From the NCBI RefSeq assembly GCF_025398155.2, contig NZ_CP104562.2:1116001-1180000 (forward strand): DNA of 64,000 nucleotides. Direction: 5' to 3'. The notes beneath the pieces are model-generated. The model ran no database searches and had not been told where the DNA came from. It saw nothing but the letters and a program-made list of their open reading frames with translations. The DNA comes from Roseateles amylovorans (lineage in GTDB: Bacteria > Pseudomonadota > Gammaproteobacteria > Burkholderiales > Burkholderiaceae_C). This document shows, piece by piece, positions 8,012-17,383 of the stretch. Each line of letters opens with the position of its first letter. Position 1 is the first letter of the stretch. The translations under genes were made by a program, and so were the position numbers.

Positions 8012-9383
8012 CGGTGAGCTTGGCCGGATCCAGCATCTGCTGCAGCGTGCTGCGGTCGATCTCGGTCATCTCGGCGGCGACATCCAGGATCGGACGCCCC
8101 TCCGCATAGGCACGCTTGGCAATCGCGGCGGCATTCAAGTAGCCGATCTCGCGGTTCAGCGCGGTGACCAGAATCGGGTTGCGCGCCAGGGCCTGCTGAA
8201 GGCCCGGCTCATTGACCTTGAATGCGCGGATCGCCTGCTCCGCCAGCGCGCGGCTGGCGGTGGCGAGCAGGGCGAGGCTGTCCAGCAGGTTGTGCGCGAT
8301 CAACGGCAGCATCACGTTGAGCTGGAAGTTGCCCGATTGCCCGGCCACGGTGATGGCGGCGTCATGGCCGATCACCTGCGCGCAGACCATGGTCACCGCT
8401 TCGGGGATCACCGGATTCACCTTGCCCGGCATGATGCTGGAGCCCGGCTGCAAGGCCTGCAGCTCGATCTCCGCCAGGCCGGCGAGCGGGCCGGAGTTCA
8501 TCCAGCGCAGATCGTTGGCAATCTTCATCAGCGCCACCGCCAGGCCCTTGAGCGCGCCCGACAGCGCCACCGCCGTGTCCTGCGCGGAGAGCGCGGCGAA
8601 GAAGTCCGGCGCAGGTCGGAAGGTCAGGCCGGTGAGGGCGGAGAGTTCTTCGCAGAAGCGCTGCGCGAATTGGGGATGGGCATTGATGCCGGTGCCCACG
8701 GCGGTCCCGCCCTGGGCGAGTTCGCAGACGGTGGGCAGCAGCGCGCGCAGTTGGGCGCGACGTGCGTCGATCTGGGCGCACCATCCGCCCAGTTCCTGGC
8801 CCAGGCGCAGCGGCATGGCATCCATCAGGTGGGTGCGGCCGGTCTTCACATGGTGGCCGTCGCTGGCGATCTTGTCCTGCAAGGTCTGCACCAGCACATC
8901 CAGGGCCGGCAACAGCTCGCCGGACAGGGCCTGCGCTGCGCTGATGTGCAGCACCGTGGGAATGCTGTCGTTGCTGCTCTGGCCCGCATTGACATGGTCA
9001 TTGGGGCTGACGGGCGTGGCAGACAGCAGCCGGGTGGCCAGGGTGGCGAGCACCTCATTGGCATTCATGTTGCTGCTGGTGCCGGAGCCGGTCTGGAACA
9101 CCTCCACCGGGAAGTGCGTCATCAGGTCCGGCGACTGCAGCAACTGGGCGCTGGCCCGGTCGATGGCCTGCCCGATGTCCTGCGGCAGTTGATCGAGGCT
9201 GATGTTGGCCCGCGCGGCGGCGGCCTTCTGCAGCAGCAGGGCACGCACGAAACGCTCCGGCATCGGCTGGCGGCTGATGGCGAAGTTCTGCACCGCACGC
9301 TGGGTTTGCGCGCCATAGAGCGCGTCGGCCGGCACGGCGACTTCGCCCATGCTGTCACGTTCGATGCGGGTGGCTGGCTTCAT
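7998..9383 (-). CDS. fumC: Class II fumarate hydratase
   Basis: A 461-residue iron-independent fumarase that interconverts fumarate and malate in the TCA cycle. The superfamily signature GSSIMPGKVNPVIPE, the TSSNMNANEV loop and the TGRTHLMDA segment are intact. I chose the ATG at 9383 (protein starts MKPATRIERDSMGEV), with SD-like GGAG upstream; it overlaps the preceding stop as ATGA, so the two genes are translationally coupled. The longer frame starting with TTG at 9521 reads through the preceding gene and is not used. Class II enzymes have no Fe-S cluster, which makes sense behind a Fur-like site: they replace Fe-S fumarase when iron is scarce. Confidence 0.95.
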   Translation of the reverse strand: MKPATRIERDSMGEVAVPADALYGAQTQRAVQNFAISRQPMPERFVRALLLQKAAAARANISLDQLPQDIGQAIDRASAQLLQSPDLMTHFPVEVFQTGSGTSSNMNANEVLATLATRLLSATPVSPNDHVNAGQSSNDSIPTVLHISAAQALSGELLPALDVLVQTLQDKIASDGHHVKTGRTHLMDAMPLRLGQELGGWCAQIDARRAQLRALLPTVCELAQGGTAVGTGINAHPQFAQRFCEELSALTGLTFRPAPDFFAALSAQDTAVALSGALKGLAVALMKIANDLRWMNSGPLAGLAEIELQALQPGSSIMPGKVNPVIPEAVTMVCAQVIGHDAAITVAGQSGNFQLNVMLPLIAHNLLDSLALLATASRALAEQAIRAFKVNEPGLQQALARNPILVTALNREIGYLNAAAIAKRAYAEGRPILDVAAEMTEIDRSTLQQMLDPAKLTDGGL

Positions 9384-9997
9384 CGGGACTCCTTCAAGGG
9401 ACTTTGGCTGAGGCACCACTGGAAGCGCTGCAGGCGCGCCGCCAGTGCGGCATCGGCGCCGGCCAGCCGGGACAGTGCCGCCAACGGGCGGTTCAACTGG
9501 TCCATGCAGGCACATCGCCAATGCCAGGGTAGCAGCGTGTGGTGGGCGGTGCTGTAGAGCAGCCGGAGAGCCTGCTCATGGGCGGGGATCGCGGCCAGGA
9601 CGCCGGCCTCCACCAACTGTTCGGTGGCGAGCTGATGGCGCCGCAGCAGTTGAGGGTCCTCCGGCGTCAGCCCGCAGGCGATCTTGAAGGCCATCCACCG
9701 CAGGCATTCCACGCCGGGATGGTCGGCGGTGTGCCTCGCCCTGTCATCGGCCAGCAGGCCAAGGGCCGGCCCTCCCGAAAGGCCGGGTAGCAGGCCCAGC
9801 GCCGACGAGCGCACCGGCCAGGCGGCACTGGCCGCCCGGGGTGCCCACAGGCAGGACGGCGCCGGCGCTGCGACGTCCGAGGGCTTGGCAACGTCGCAAG
9901 GGGAGCAAGGGGTGCAAGGGGCGTCGCCTGGCGGTCGGCCAGCCGACGTCGCGACGGGCTTGGGCAGGTCGTCGGAAGGCGGGGGCAGCAGGGACAT
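9380..9997 (-). CDS. FagA-like protein upstream of fumC
   Basis: A 205-residue protein with a low-complexity, Cys/Pro-rich N-terminal part (APCTPCSPCD near residues 25-35) and a conserved-looking helical C-terminal half. Key segments there are ECLRWMAFKIACGL, EQALRLLYSTAHHTLLPWHWRC and MDQLNRPLAAL. The combination of ALRLL, LLPWHWR-C and D-x-x-RPL is what I recall of FagA, the small protein encoded just before fumC in the Fur-regulated Pseudomonas operon. This is recognition from memory, not a search. The ATG at 9997 has CAGGAG in front. The stop overlaps fumC as ATGA. Biochemical function is unknown in the family. Confidence 0.6.
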   Translation of the reverse strand: MSLLPPPSDDLPKPVATSAGRPPGDAPCTPCSPCDVAKPSDVAAPAPSCLWAPRAASAAWPVRSSALGLLPGLSGGPALGLLADDRARHTADHPGVECLRWMAFKIACGLTPEDPQLLRRHQLATEQLVEAGVLAAIPAHEQALRLLYSTAHHTLLPWHWRCACMDQLNRPLAALSRLAGADAALAARLQRFQWCLSQSPLKESR

Positions 9998-10223
9998 GGG
10001 GGCTCCTGGCAGGGCGGTACCGGGCGTTCCGGCGGGCGCGGGCTGGCAGGGAGGCGTGCTGGCGACGAAACGGCTGAGACCCTTCGGCAGGCGGCGCGCC
10101 CGGTCCGGGACCTGCAAAAAAGCAGGGAGTCCGCCCGCGCCGAACGTGTCGACCGCGGGGGGGCTCCCCGTTGAAGTTGCATTGGTCGCGGGGATCCGCG
10201 GGAGTCCTAGTCGTTTGCTGCCG

Positions 10224-10253
10224 ATACTAGATGAGAACTTATCTCATCTGCAA
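10224..10253 (-). promoter_or_regulatory. Promoter with Fur-box-like operator for the fagA-like/fumC/ZIP operon
   Basis: On the minus strand TTGCAG (10248-10253) and TAGTAT (10224-10229) are separated by 18 bp and make a reasonable sigma70 promoter. The spacer is a perfect palindrome, AGATGAGA-ACTTA-TCTCATCT (10229-10249 on the plus strand). Its core TGAGAAC-T-TATCTCA is close to the 7-1-7 Fur consensus of the form TGAGAAT-N-ATTCTCA. Binding would occlude polymerase. The RNA would carry a leader of about 220 nt before the ATG at 9997. No other gene faces this promoter, which explains most of the 349-bp gap 9998-10346. Confidence 0.65.
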
Positions 10254-10346
10254 GTCGGGCGAATCCAAGCGCTTGCCGGGGGCAGGGCTATTGGCGCGGA
10301 TCGCGATCGAGATTGCGATTGCGATCGGGAGCGAGAGCGGACCGGC

Positions 10347-11636
10347 TCAGACCAGGCCGAGGTCGCGCGGCACAGCGCCGGGGAACACGCGTCCGAGCGC
10401 ATCGCGTGACAGGCCGAACTGCCGCTGCCACAGGCCGCCCAGCACCGATCGGTAGTCGTTCAGCACCGGGTAGTCGCGGTTCTGGAACAGGGTCGAGGCG
10501 CTGAGCGCGATCTGTTCGCCGGCCACCGGGCCGCCCTGGCTGGCCAGGCCGCCGCCCAGCAGCCAGTACACGCTGCCGTGGCCGTGGTCGGTGCCGCGAT
10601 TGCCGTTCTCGCGGAAGGTGCGGCCGAATTCGCTGATCACCATGACCGTGGTCTGGCGCCACAGGTCCGGCCCCAGTTCATCGGCGATCGCCGCCAGTCC
10701 GCGGCCGACTTCCTCGAAACGATTGGCCAGTGCGCCGGTAGCCCCACCTTGGTTGACGTGTGTGTCCCAGCCACCGATGTCGATGAAGCCCAGACTGAAC
10801 CGTCCCCGCATCAGGGCGGCGATGCGACGCGCCTCGGCTTCAAAGCCTTTTGGTGCGATCGCATTGCGGCCGGCGGCATCCATCTCTGCCTTCATCTTGG
10901 CGGGGGCGAGATCGCGCGCCAGCTCCTCGCGCAAGGCCAGTCCTTCCTCGACGGTCTTCTCCAGCGCCCGGCCCTGGTACATGCCGGTGATCAGCGCGCG
11001 GTTCTTCGCATCGACGGCGGGCCGCGCCGTCTCACGCAGGGCCGCGTTGGCGATGCGGGCCGGGCCGCGAAACGCGATCGGCAATTGATCGGTGAACGAG
11101 AGCGCCTGCTGGGCATCCAGCTCGGCCGCGAGCCGGTTCAGGAAGCCGGAGTTGTAGTCGCGCGAGCCGCCCAGCGGTTGGCCGAGTTCGATGCTGTCCT
11201 GCGTTTCGAAGTGGCTGCGGGTGAGGTCGTCGGTGCCGGCGAAGGGAATGAAGCGCGCCTGGCCCGCCAGCATCAGCGGATGCAGGCTCTGGCGCAAGGC
11301 GGGATGCAGACCCCAATCCGCGTTCACCGGCAGGGCCGTCTCCGGGCCGGCACCGGGACGGGCGATGGCGATGCGTGGGCGCTGCTCGTAGTAGAAGCTG
11401 CTGCCGATCGGCACCAGCAGATGCGAGGCGTCATAGCCGCCGCGCAGGAACACCAGCAGGAAGCGGGGTCGGTCCGCGCCTGCGGCAAACAGGCGCACGC
11501 CGGGCACCGACCACGCGCCGGCCCCGGCCGCCGCCTGCAGCAGCAGCCGACGACGATCCGGCGAGCGCGGCGCCACCGACGCATCGGTCGCCCACGGACC
11601 GTGCGGCGGGAATGAGGCAGAACGGGAACGGGTCAT
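10347..11636 (-). CDS. DUF1501-domain protein, Tat-exported
   Basis: A 429-residue member of the DUF1501 family (alkaline-phosphatase/sulfatase-like fold, function unknown). The N-terminus has a twin-arginine-type signal, SPDRRRLLLQAAAGAGAW. Family landmarks include VFLRGGYDASHLLVP, FIDIGGWDTHVNQG, ISEFGRTFRENGNRGTDHGHG and YWLLGGG, with the Asp/His residues expected of a metal site. It follows a DUF1800 gene on the same strand; these two families almost always occur as a pair and are thought to act together in the periplasm. The SD TTGGAGA supports the start. Confidence 0.9.
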   Translation of the reverse strand: MTRSRSASFPPHGPWATDASVAPRSPDRRRLLLQAAAGAGAWSVPGVRLFAAGADRPRFLLVFLRGGYDASHLLVPIGSSFYYEQRPRIAIARPGAGPETALPVNADWGLHPALRQSLHPLMLAGQARFIPFAGTDDLTRSHFETQDSIELGQPLGGSRDYNSGFLNRLAAELDAQQALSFTDQLPIAFRGPARIANAALRETARPAVDAKNRALITGMYQGRALEKTVEEGLALREELARDLAPAKMKAEMDAAGRNAIAPKGFEAEARRIAALMRGRFSLGFIDIGGWDTHVNQGGATGALANRFEEVGRGLAAIADELGPDLWRQTTVMVISEFGRTFRENGNRGTDHGHGSVYWLLGGGLASQGGPVAGEQIALSASTLFQNRDYPVLNDYRSVLGGLWQRQFGLSRDALGRVFPGAVPRDLGLV

Positions 11637-11725
11637 CCGGGGTCTCCAAGAGGCGGTCAGCGGGGTGACGGGTCAAGCGTATCGGCGGGGTCAGCGTGGC
11701 AGCCGGGTTAGCCGGGTCAGCGGGG

Positions 11726-13459
11726 TCAGCGGTACATGAAATCGGGGCTGGAGAGCCACAGCGTCAACCATTGTTGCGGCGTGCCGGTCTGGGCCAGCGC
11801 TTGCCGCGTGGCCGGTGCCAGGGTGGGTTCGACCCGGGCGCGCAGCGCTTGCAGGTCGGGCATCGGCACCGGCGTGGTCGTGCCTTCGGCGCGGAACAGA
11901 CCTGGCGCGCCGCCGCCGATCTGACGGGCGATCTCGAAGCGCAACGTCATCTGGCCAGGGCTGTCCCAGGCCTCGGCGGTGAGCGGATAGCCGTCGGGCG
12001 TCTGCTTGTCGTAGAGCCCCTGGCCGAGCCGGCGCAACCATTGCTGCAGCGGCTGGCTGTTGAGCATCGCCTGATGCTCGAAGCCGGCTCGCAGGCTGGA
12101 CATCAGGTAGTGCTGGGGATCCTTGAACTTCGGCGCGAGGCTGCGGGAGCCGACGCCCGGCCCGGCCGCCCCGTCAGCGGCGCTGATGTCGCCGGTCGCG
12201 GTGAAGGCGGGTGAGAAGAGCAGCGGGCGCAAGGTCGCGGGAATGTCTCCCCGGCTGCGTTCGAAGGCGCGGGCCATGGTGTCGACCAGCGCGGGCGGTG
12301 GTTGGTCGCTCAGGAAGAAGACGGCCAGCTTGCGGCTGACGAAGCGGGCGGTGGCCGGCTGGGCCACCAGCAGGTCCAGCACCTCGTCCAGCTCGGCCAG
12401 GCCTCGGCCGCGGATGGTGTGACCCAGCAGCTGCTTGTCACCGAAGTCGTGGCGGGCGGGATTGAATTCGAAGAAGCCGTCGCGGTGGTACTGGTCGATG
12501 AACTTGGGCCCGAGCTTGGGCGGTTCGGGGTCGATGCGCACGCCGAAGCCGGTCAGCACCCGCGCCAGTTCCTGCACATCGCGCTGGCTGTAGCCGCCAT
12601 CGACGCCCAGGGTGTGCAGCTCCAGCAGTTCGCGCGCGTAGTTTTCATTGATGGCGCGCAGCCCGTTCTGGTCGTTGTCCAGATAACGCAGCATGGCGGG
12701 ATGTCGGGCGACGGCGCCCAGCATCCGGCGGAAGCTGCCCAAGGCCTGCGGACGCAGCGCCTGTTCCTCGTAATCGGCCAGCAGCAGGCGCACATCGCGC
12801 TTGCCTTGATGGACATTGAAATGGTTGAACCAGAACCAGCTGAGGTGCTCCAGCAGCTGTTGTTCCGAATACAGCTGGCGCAGCAGCTGCCGATGGCCGG
12901 CCTCGCGCGCGGCCAGGTTCTGCGCCTGTTGATAGGCCTGTCTCGCCGCCACGCGTTCGGCTTCGTCGGTGGCCTTGTCCGCTGTCCGGCGCAGGGCTTC
13001 GGCTTCACGAACGCGGGTGATCAGGTCGCGGCGGCTGCAATCGAGGGCATCGATCTGGCGCTGGGCGGCGGGCGCCAGCGGCGCCTTGGGATCGGCGCGC
13101 AACTGCTGCTCCACATACCGGCCCCAGCCAGCGCGCTCGATGGCCGCAAGCTGGGCCTGGGTGGCCCCCCAACCCAGTCGATCGGCGGCACGCTGCCGCT
13201 GTGCGGCGTCCAGCGGGGTTGACGGCGCGGTCGAGAGTCCACCGCAGCCACCCAGCGTGGACATCAAGGCCGCACCGGCGGCGCGGCCCACCACGGCGCG
13301 GCGGGACAGCCCGGGCGAGGCGAACGTGGCCTCCAGCGTCGCCGATGAGCGTCGCCGCGGATGCTGCGCTGCATCGCGCGATGCCGGCGCATCCGCTGGC
13401 GTGGCCGCCTCGGACGAGCGACCCGAGGCCGCGCTGAGAAGTCGTGTCAGTCTTGACAT
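11726..13459 (-). CDS. DUF1800-domain protein, Tat signal and lipobox-like cysteine
   Basis: A 577-residue DUF1800 protein. Around residue 55-75 a twin-arginine signal (LSRRAVVGRAAGAALMSTLGGCGG) ends in LGGC, which fits a lipobox, so the product may be a Tat-exported lipoprotein. The ~50 residues before it are Ala/Ser/Arg-rich and may not belong to the protein; a shorter start closer to the twin arginine is possible because no good SD precedes the ATG at 13459. The domain follows: RLGWGATQAQL, WFWFNHFNVH, NENYARELLELHTLGVDGGYSQRDV, HDFGDKQLLG and ARFVSRKLAVFFLSD. It is the upstream partner of the DUF1501 gene (89 bp apart). Function is unknown. Confidence 0.87.
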   Translation of the reverse strand: MSRLTRLLSAASGRSSEAATPADAPASRDAAQHPRRRSSATLEATFASPGLSRRAVVGRAAGAALMSTLGGCGGLSTAPSTPLDAAQRQRAADRLGWGATQAQLAAIERAGWGRYVEQQLRADPKAPLAPAAQRQIDALDCSRRDLITRVREAEALRRTADKATDEAERVAARQAYQQAQNLAAREAGHRQLLRQLYSEQQLLEHLSWFWFNHFNVHQGKRDVRLLLADYEEQALRPQALGSFRRMLGAVARHPAMLRYLDNDQNGLRAINENYARELLELHTLGVDGGYSQRDVQELARVLTGFGVRIDPEPPKLGPKFIDQYHRDGFFEFNPARHDFGDKQLLGHTIRGRGLAELDEVLDLLVAQPATARFVSRKLAVFFLSDQPPPALVDTMARAFERSRGDIPATLRPLLFSPAFTATGDISAADGAAGPGVGSRSLAPKFKDPQHYLMSSLRAGFEHQAMLNSQPLQQWLRRLGQGLYDKQTPDGYPLTAEAWDSPGQMTLRFEIARQIGGGAPGLFRAEGTTTPVPMPDLQALRARVEPTLAPATRQALAQTGTPQQWLTLWLSSPDFMYR

Positions 13460-13675
13460 GTGCCAAGCATGCCAAGCGCGGCTGGTGGCTGTCCAGAGCC
13501 CTTTGCGCTACTTCACAGTTGTAGCCGGCCTCGGTGCGGCGCGCTTCACGCTCCGTCGCCGCGACTCGCGCGCACGCTAGGCTCACCTCGCTCGGCTTAC
13601 CTTGCGCAGAGGTGCGCCTCCAGCAGTGCGGCCCTCCACCGCGCCCCCACAACTCGTCCGACGAGGTGCAGCCGG

Positions 13676-16600
13676 TCAGAGTTCCGCCACGCCTTTCACC
13701 CGTGCCGGGGCCTTGGCTTGAGGCACGATCGCCATCGGGACCTCCACCGCGCGGCCGTGGAAGCGATCCACCAGATCCTTCCACTGCGCCCGCACCGTCA
13801 CCACGTTGGCCAGCTTCACATGGCCATAGCCACGGATGCCCTCAGGCAGTCGAGCGAGCTTGACCGCCAGCTCCAGGCGGTCGGCGCTCAGGTGGGCCAG
13901 CAGCTCGTCGACCAGCGCTTCATAGTCCCGCACCAACTGGCGCTCGATGCGGCGCTCTTCCGTCTTGCCGAACACATCCAGCAGACCGCCACGCAGACCC
14001 TTGAACCGGGTGAGCAGCTTCAGCGCCTTGAAGGTCCAACTGCCGAGCTCGATCTTGCGTGCACGACCGTCCGCGCCGGGCCGCGACACCAGTGGCGGCG
14101 CCATGTGGAAGCTCAGGTGATCCCAGTCCTCGAACTGCGCCTTGAGTGCAGCTTCGAACTTGCCGTCGGTGTACAGACGCGCGACTTCGTACTCGTCCTT
14201 GATGGCCAGCAGCTTGGCGTAATAGCGGGCCACCGCCTTGGTGAGGCGAAGCCCCTTGCCCGCGTCGCCCAGTGCCGTTTCCGCCTCGCGCACGCGCCGC
14301 ACCAACGCGTCGTAACGCTCGGCGTAGGCGGCGTCCTGATAGTCGGTCAGGAAGGCTTTGCGACGTGAGATCAGCCCGGGCTGGCCGTCCTTGTCGTCGA
14401 GCTGATCGAAGTTGAACCACTGCACCGGCGTGGCGGGCTCGCCGGCCAGTCGGCGCAGTGCCTCGGGCGCGGCGATGGCCAGGCGACCGAGCGCGAACGC
14501 GGTCTTGTTGTTCTCGACCGCCACCCCGTTGAGCTCGATCGCCCGCATCAGCGCCTCGAAGCTCACCGGCACCAAGCCGCGCTGCCAGCAGGCGCCCAGC
14601 ATGATGATGTTGCTGGGCATGGTGTCGCCCATCAGCCGCTGGGCGATGTCCTGCGCATCGATGCTGTTGAGCAGGTCCGCGCCTTCGCCCACGGCATGCC
14701 GCATCTTGGCGAGCAGCGCATCGGCCTGCAGATTGGCATCGGGATTGCGCACGAAGGCCGCGGTCGGCAATTCATGGGTGTTGGCCAGGATCACGGTGCG
14801 GCCGGACTTGATGGTGGCCAGCGCATCGGCGCTGGCACCGACGACCATGTCGCAGGCCAGCAGCACATCCGCCTGCTGGGTGTCGATGCGGACCTGGTTG
14901 AGCAGGTCCTGCGTCGGCGCGACCCGCACGAAGGACAGCACCGCGCCGCCCTTCTGTGCAAAGCCCATGAAATCCAGTACCGAGCTGCGCATGCCTTCCA
15001 GGTGCGCGGCCATGGTGACCAGCGCTCCCACGGTGACCACCCCGGTGCCACCGACGCCGGTGACCAGCATGTCGAACGGCCCGGTCCAGCGCCACGGCGC
15101 GGGCGGCTGCAGGGCGGCGATCTCTCGCGCCAGGTCGGCCGGACCGAAGGCCGCGCCGGCCCGCTTCTTGAGCTTGGCGCCGTGCACCGAGACAAAGCTC
15201 GGGCAGAAGCCGTTCACGCAGCTGAAGTCCTTGTTGCAGCTGCTCTGCTCGATGACGCGCTTGCGCCCCCAGTCGGTCTCCACCGGAACGACCGAGAGGC
15301 AGTTGCTGGCTTGACCGCAGTCGCCGCAACCCTCGCAGACCGATTCGTTGATGAAGATGCGCCGGTCCGGATCGGGGAACTCGCCCTTCTTGCGACGGCG
15401 ACGCTTCTCGGCCGCGCAGGTCTGGTCGTAGATCAGCACGGTGACGCCTTCGATCTCGCGCAGCTCGCGCTGGACCTGGTCCAGCGCGGCGCGGTCATGG
15501 AAGGTGGTGCCGGCGGGGAACAGGCCTTCATGGCCCTGGTACTTGCCGACGTCGTCGGACACCACCACCAGGCGCTTCACGCCCTCGGCTTCGACCTGGC
15601 GCGCAATCTGCGGCACGCTGGTCTGACCGTCGACCGGCTGGCCGCCGGTCATCGCCACCGCATCGTTGTAGAGGATCTTGTAGGTGATGTTGGTGCGGGC
15701 CGCGATGGCCTGCCGGATCGCCAGATAGCCCGAGTGATAGTAGGTGCCGTCGCCCAGGTTCTGGAAGACATGCTTCTCGGTGGTGAAGCGGGAATGCGCG
15801 GCCCAGTCCACACCCTCGGCGCCCATCTGGATCAGGCCGGAGGTGCCGCGTTCCATCCAGCTCGCCATGAAGTGGCAGCCGATGCCGGCCAGCGCACGTG
15901 AGCCCTCCGGCAGCTTGGTGGAGGTGTTGTGCGGGCAGCCGGAGCAGAAGTAGGGCTGGCGGCGCACGCCGTCGGCGCTGTTGGACAGCAGGCAGGGCGT
16001 GAGGAAGTCCACCACCAGGTGACGCCGGTCCAGCGCGGGATTGAGCCGCGCCAGCCAGTCGGCCACCGTCGACATGATGCGCGACGGCCTCAGCTCGCCC
16101 AGCGCGCTCAGCACCGCCGCGCCGTGTTCATCGGTCTTGCCGACGACCCGCGGCCGCTGCGCATCCGGCAGGTGATAGAGCAGCTCCTTGATCTGGCGCT
16201 CGACGACCGGCGCTTTCTCCTCGATCACCAGCAAGTCGGTCAGCCCCTGCGCGAAGGCACGGATCCGGGTGGGCTCCAACGGATAGACCAGGCCCACCTT
16301 GTAGACCCGCACACCCGCGGCGGCCAGCGCGTTCGGGTCCAGGTCCAGGCGGCGCAGCACTTCCATGAAGTCGTAATGCGCCTTGCCGACGGTCACGATG
16401 CCCAGCGTCGCGCGTGGGCTGACGACGATGTGCTTGTCGATGGTGTTGAGCTTGGCGAAGGCCAGCACCGCGTCGATCTTGTGCGCCAGCCGCGATTCGA
16501 GGTCCAGCGAGGGCAGGTCGACCTGACGGATGTGCAGATCGGTGGGCGGCGTGTGGTCGACCGGCAGCTCGAAGTCCAGCGGCACCGCGTCCAGGTCGAC

Positions 16601-17254
16601 CGTCATGCCGGACTCGACCACTTCGGAGATCGCCTTGAAGCCGACCCAGGCGCCCGAGAAGCGCGACAGCGCCCAGCCGTACAGGCCGAACTCCAGGTAT
16701 TCGGCCACATTGCCGGGATGGACCAGCGGCATCGACCACGCCTGCAAGGCCAGGTCGCTCTGGTGCGGGGTGGAGGAGGAGACGCAGCCGTGGTCGTCGC
16801 CGCACACGACCAGCACGCCGCCTTGGCGGGCGGTGCCATAGACATTGCCGTGCTTGAGCGCGTCGCCGGAGCGGTCCACGCCGGGGCCTTTGCCGTACCA
16901 CATCGCAAACACGCCATCCACGGTGCGCTTGGGGTCCAGGGCGACGCGCTGCACGCCCAGGCAGGCGGTGGCGGCCAGGTCCTCGTTGATGGCGGGCAGG
17001 AAATTGATCTGCGCCGGATCCAGGAACTTCTTGGCCTTCCACAGCTGCTGGTCGACCATGCCCAGCGGGCTGCCGCGATAGCCGCTGACGAAACCCGCGG
17101 TCTTCAAGCCCTGACGCTCGTCCTGGGCCTTCTGCATCAACAGCAGGCGCACCAGCGCCTGGGTGCCGGTGAGGAACACCTGACCCGCGCTGGCCGCGAG
17201 GTTGTCCGACAGCTGATAGGGGCGCAGCACGGGCGCTGGCGTGGCGAGGGACAT
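13676..17254 (-). CDS. Indolepyruvate ferredoxin oxidoreductase, fused single-chain form
   Basis: A 1192-residue enzyme that oxidatively decarboxylates aryl pyruvates (indolepyruvate, phenylpyruvate) to aryl-acetyl-CoA with reduction of ferredoxin. It fuses the alpha and beta parts: a pyrimidine-type domain (GYRGSPLGMVDQQLW near residue 60), a TPP-binding region (SGCPHNTSTKLPEG near 441), a ferredoxin-like segment with Cys clusters (NESVCEGCGDCGQASNC and SSCNKDFSCVNGFCPSF, about 636-690), and the gamma-type domain (GVGGTGVVTVGALV near 731, FMGFAQKGGAVLSF near 765). The ATG at 17254 follows GGAGA; frames starting farther upstream run antisense through the regulator gene. It is divergent from an Lrp/AsnC gene, a common pairing for amino-acid degradation. 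Confidence 0.92.
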   Translation of the reverse strand: MSLATPAPVLRPYQLSDNLAASAGQVFLTGTQALVRLLLMQKAQDERQGLKTAGFVSGYRGSPLGMVDQQLWKAKKFLDPAQINFLPAINEDLAATACLGVQRVALDPKRTVDGVFAMWYGKGPGVDRSGDALKHGNVYGTARQGGVLVVCGDDHGCVSSSTPHQSDLALQAWSMPLVHPGNVAEYLEFGLYGWALSRFSGAWVGFKAISEVVESGMTVDLDAVPLDFELPVDHTPPTDLHIRQVDLPSLDLESRLAHKIDAVLAFAKLNTIDKHIVVSPRATLGIVTVGKAHYDFMEVLRRLDLDPNALAAAGVRVYKVGLVYPLEPTRIRAFAQGLTDLLVIEEKAPVVERQIKELLYHLPDAQRPRVVGKTDEHGAAVLSALGELRPSRIMSTVADWLARLNPALDRRHLVVDFLTPCLLSNSADGVRRQPYFCSGCPHNTSTKLPEGSRALAGIGCHFMASWMERGTSGLIQMGAEGVDWAAHSRFTTEKHVFQNLGDGTYYHSGYLAIRQAIAARTNITYKILYNDAVAMTGGQPVDGQTSVPQIARQVEAEGVKRLVVVSDDVGKYQGHEGLFPAGTTFHDRAALDQVQRELREIEGVTVLIYDQTCAAEKRRRRKKGEFPDPDRRIFINESVCEGCGDCGQASNCLSVVPVETDWGRKRVIEQSSCNKDFSCVNGFCPSFVSVHGAKLKKRAGAAFGPADLAREIAALQPPAPWRWTGPFDMLVTGVGGTGVVTVGALVTMAAHLEGMRSSVLDFMGFAQKGGAVLSFVRVAPTQDLLNQVRIDTQQADVLLACDMVVGASADALATIKSGRTVILANTHELPTAAFVRNPDANLQADALLAKMRHAVGEGADLLNSIDAQDIAQRLMGDTMPSNIIMLGACWQRGLVPVSFEALMRAIELNGVAVENNKTAFALGRLAIAAPEALRRLAGEPATPVQWFNFDQLDDKDGQPGLISRRKAFLTDYQDAAYAERYDALVRRVREAETALGDAGKGLRLTKAVARYYAKLLAIKDEYEVARLYTDGKFEAALKAQFEDWDHLSFHMAPPLVSRPGADGRARKIELGSWTFKALKLLTRFKGLRGGLLDVFGKTEERRIERQLVRDYEALVDELLAHLSADRLELAVKLARLPEGIRGYGHVKLANVVTVRAQWKDLVDRFHGRAVEVPMAIVPQAKAPARVKGVAEL

Positions 17255-17383
17255 GGCGGTCTCCGACCCGGCGTGGGCTCTTGGTGTGGATGCGCGATTC
17301 TTTACGAGAGAATGCGCGGTTTGTTGCTTTGATCGCTTCGTCGAGGCGTGATTTGGAGTGCAATCCACTCGAAAGGGGCTGAA

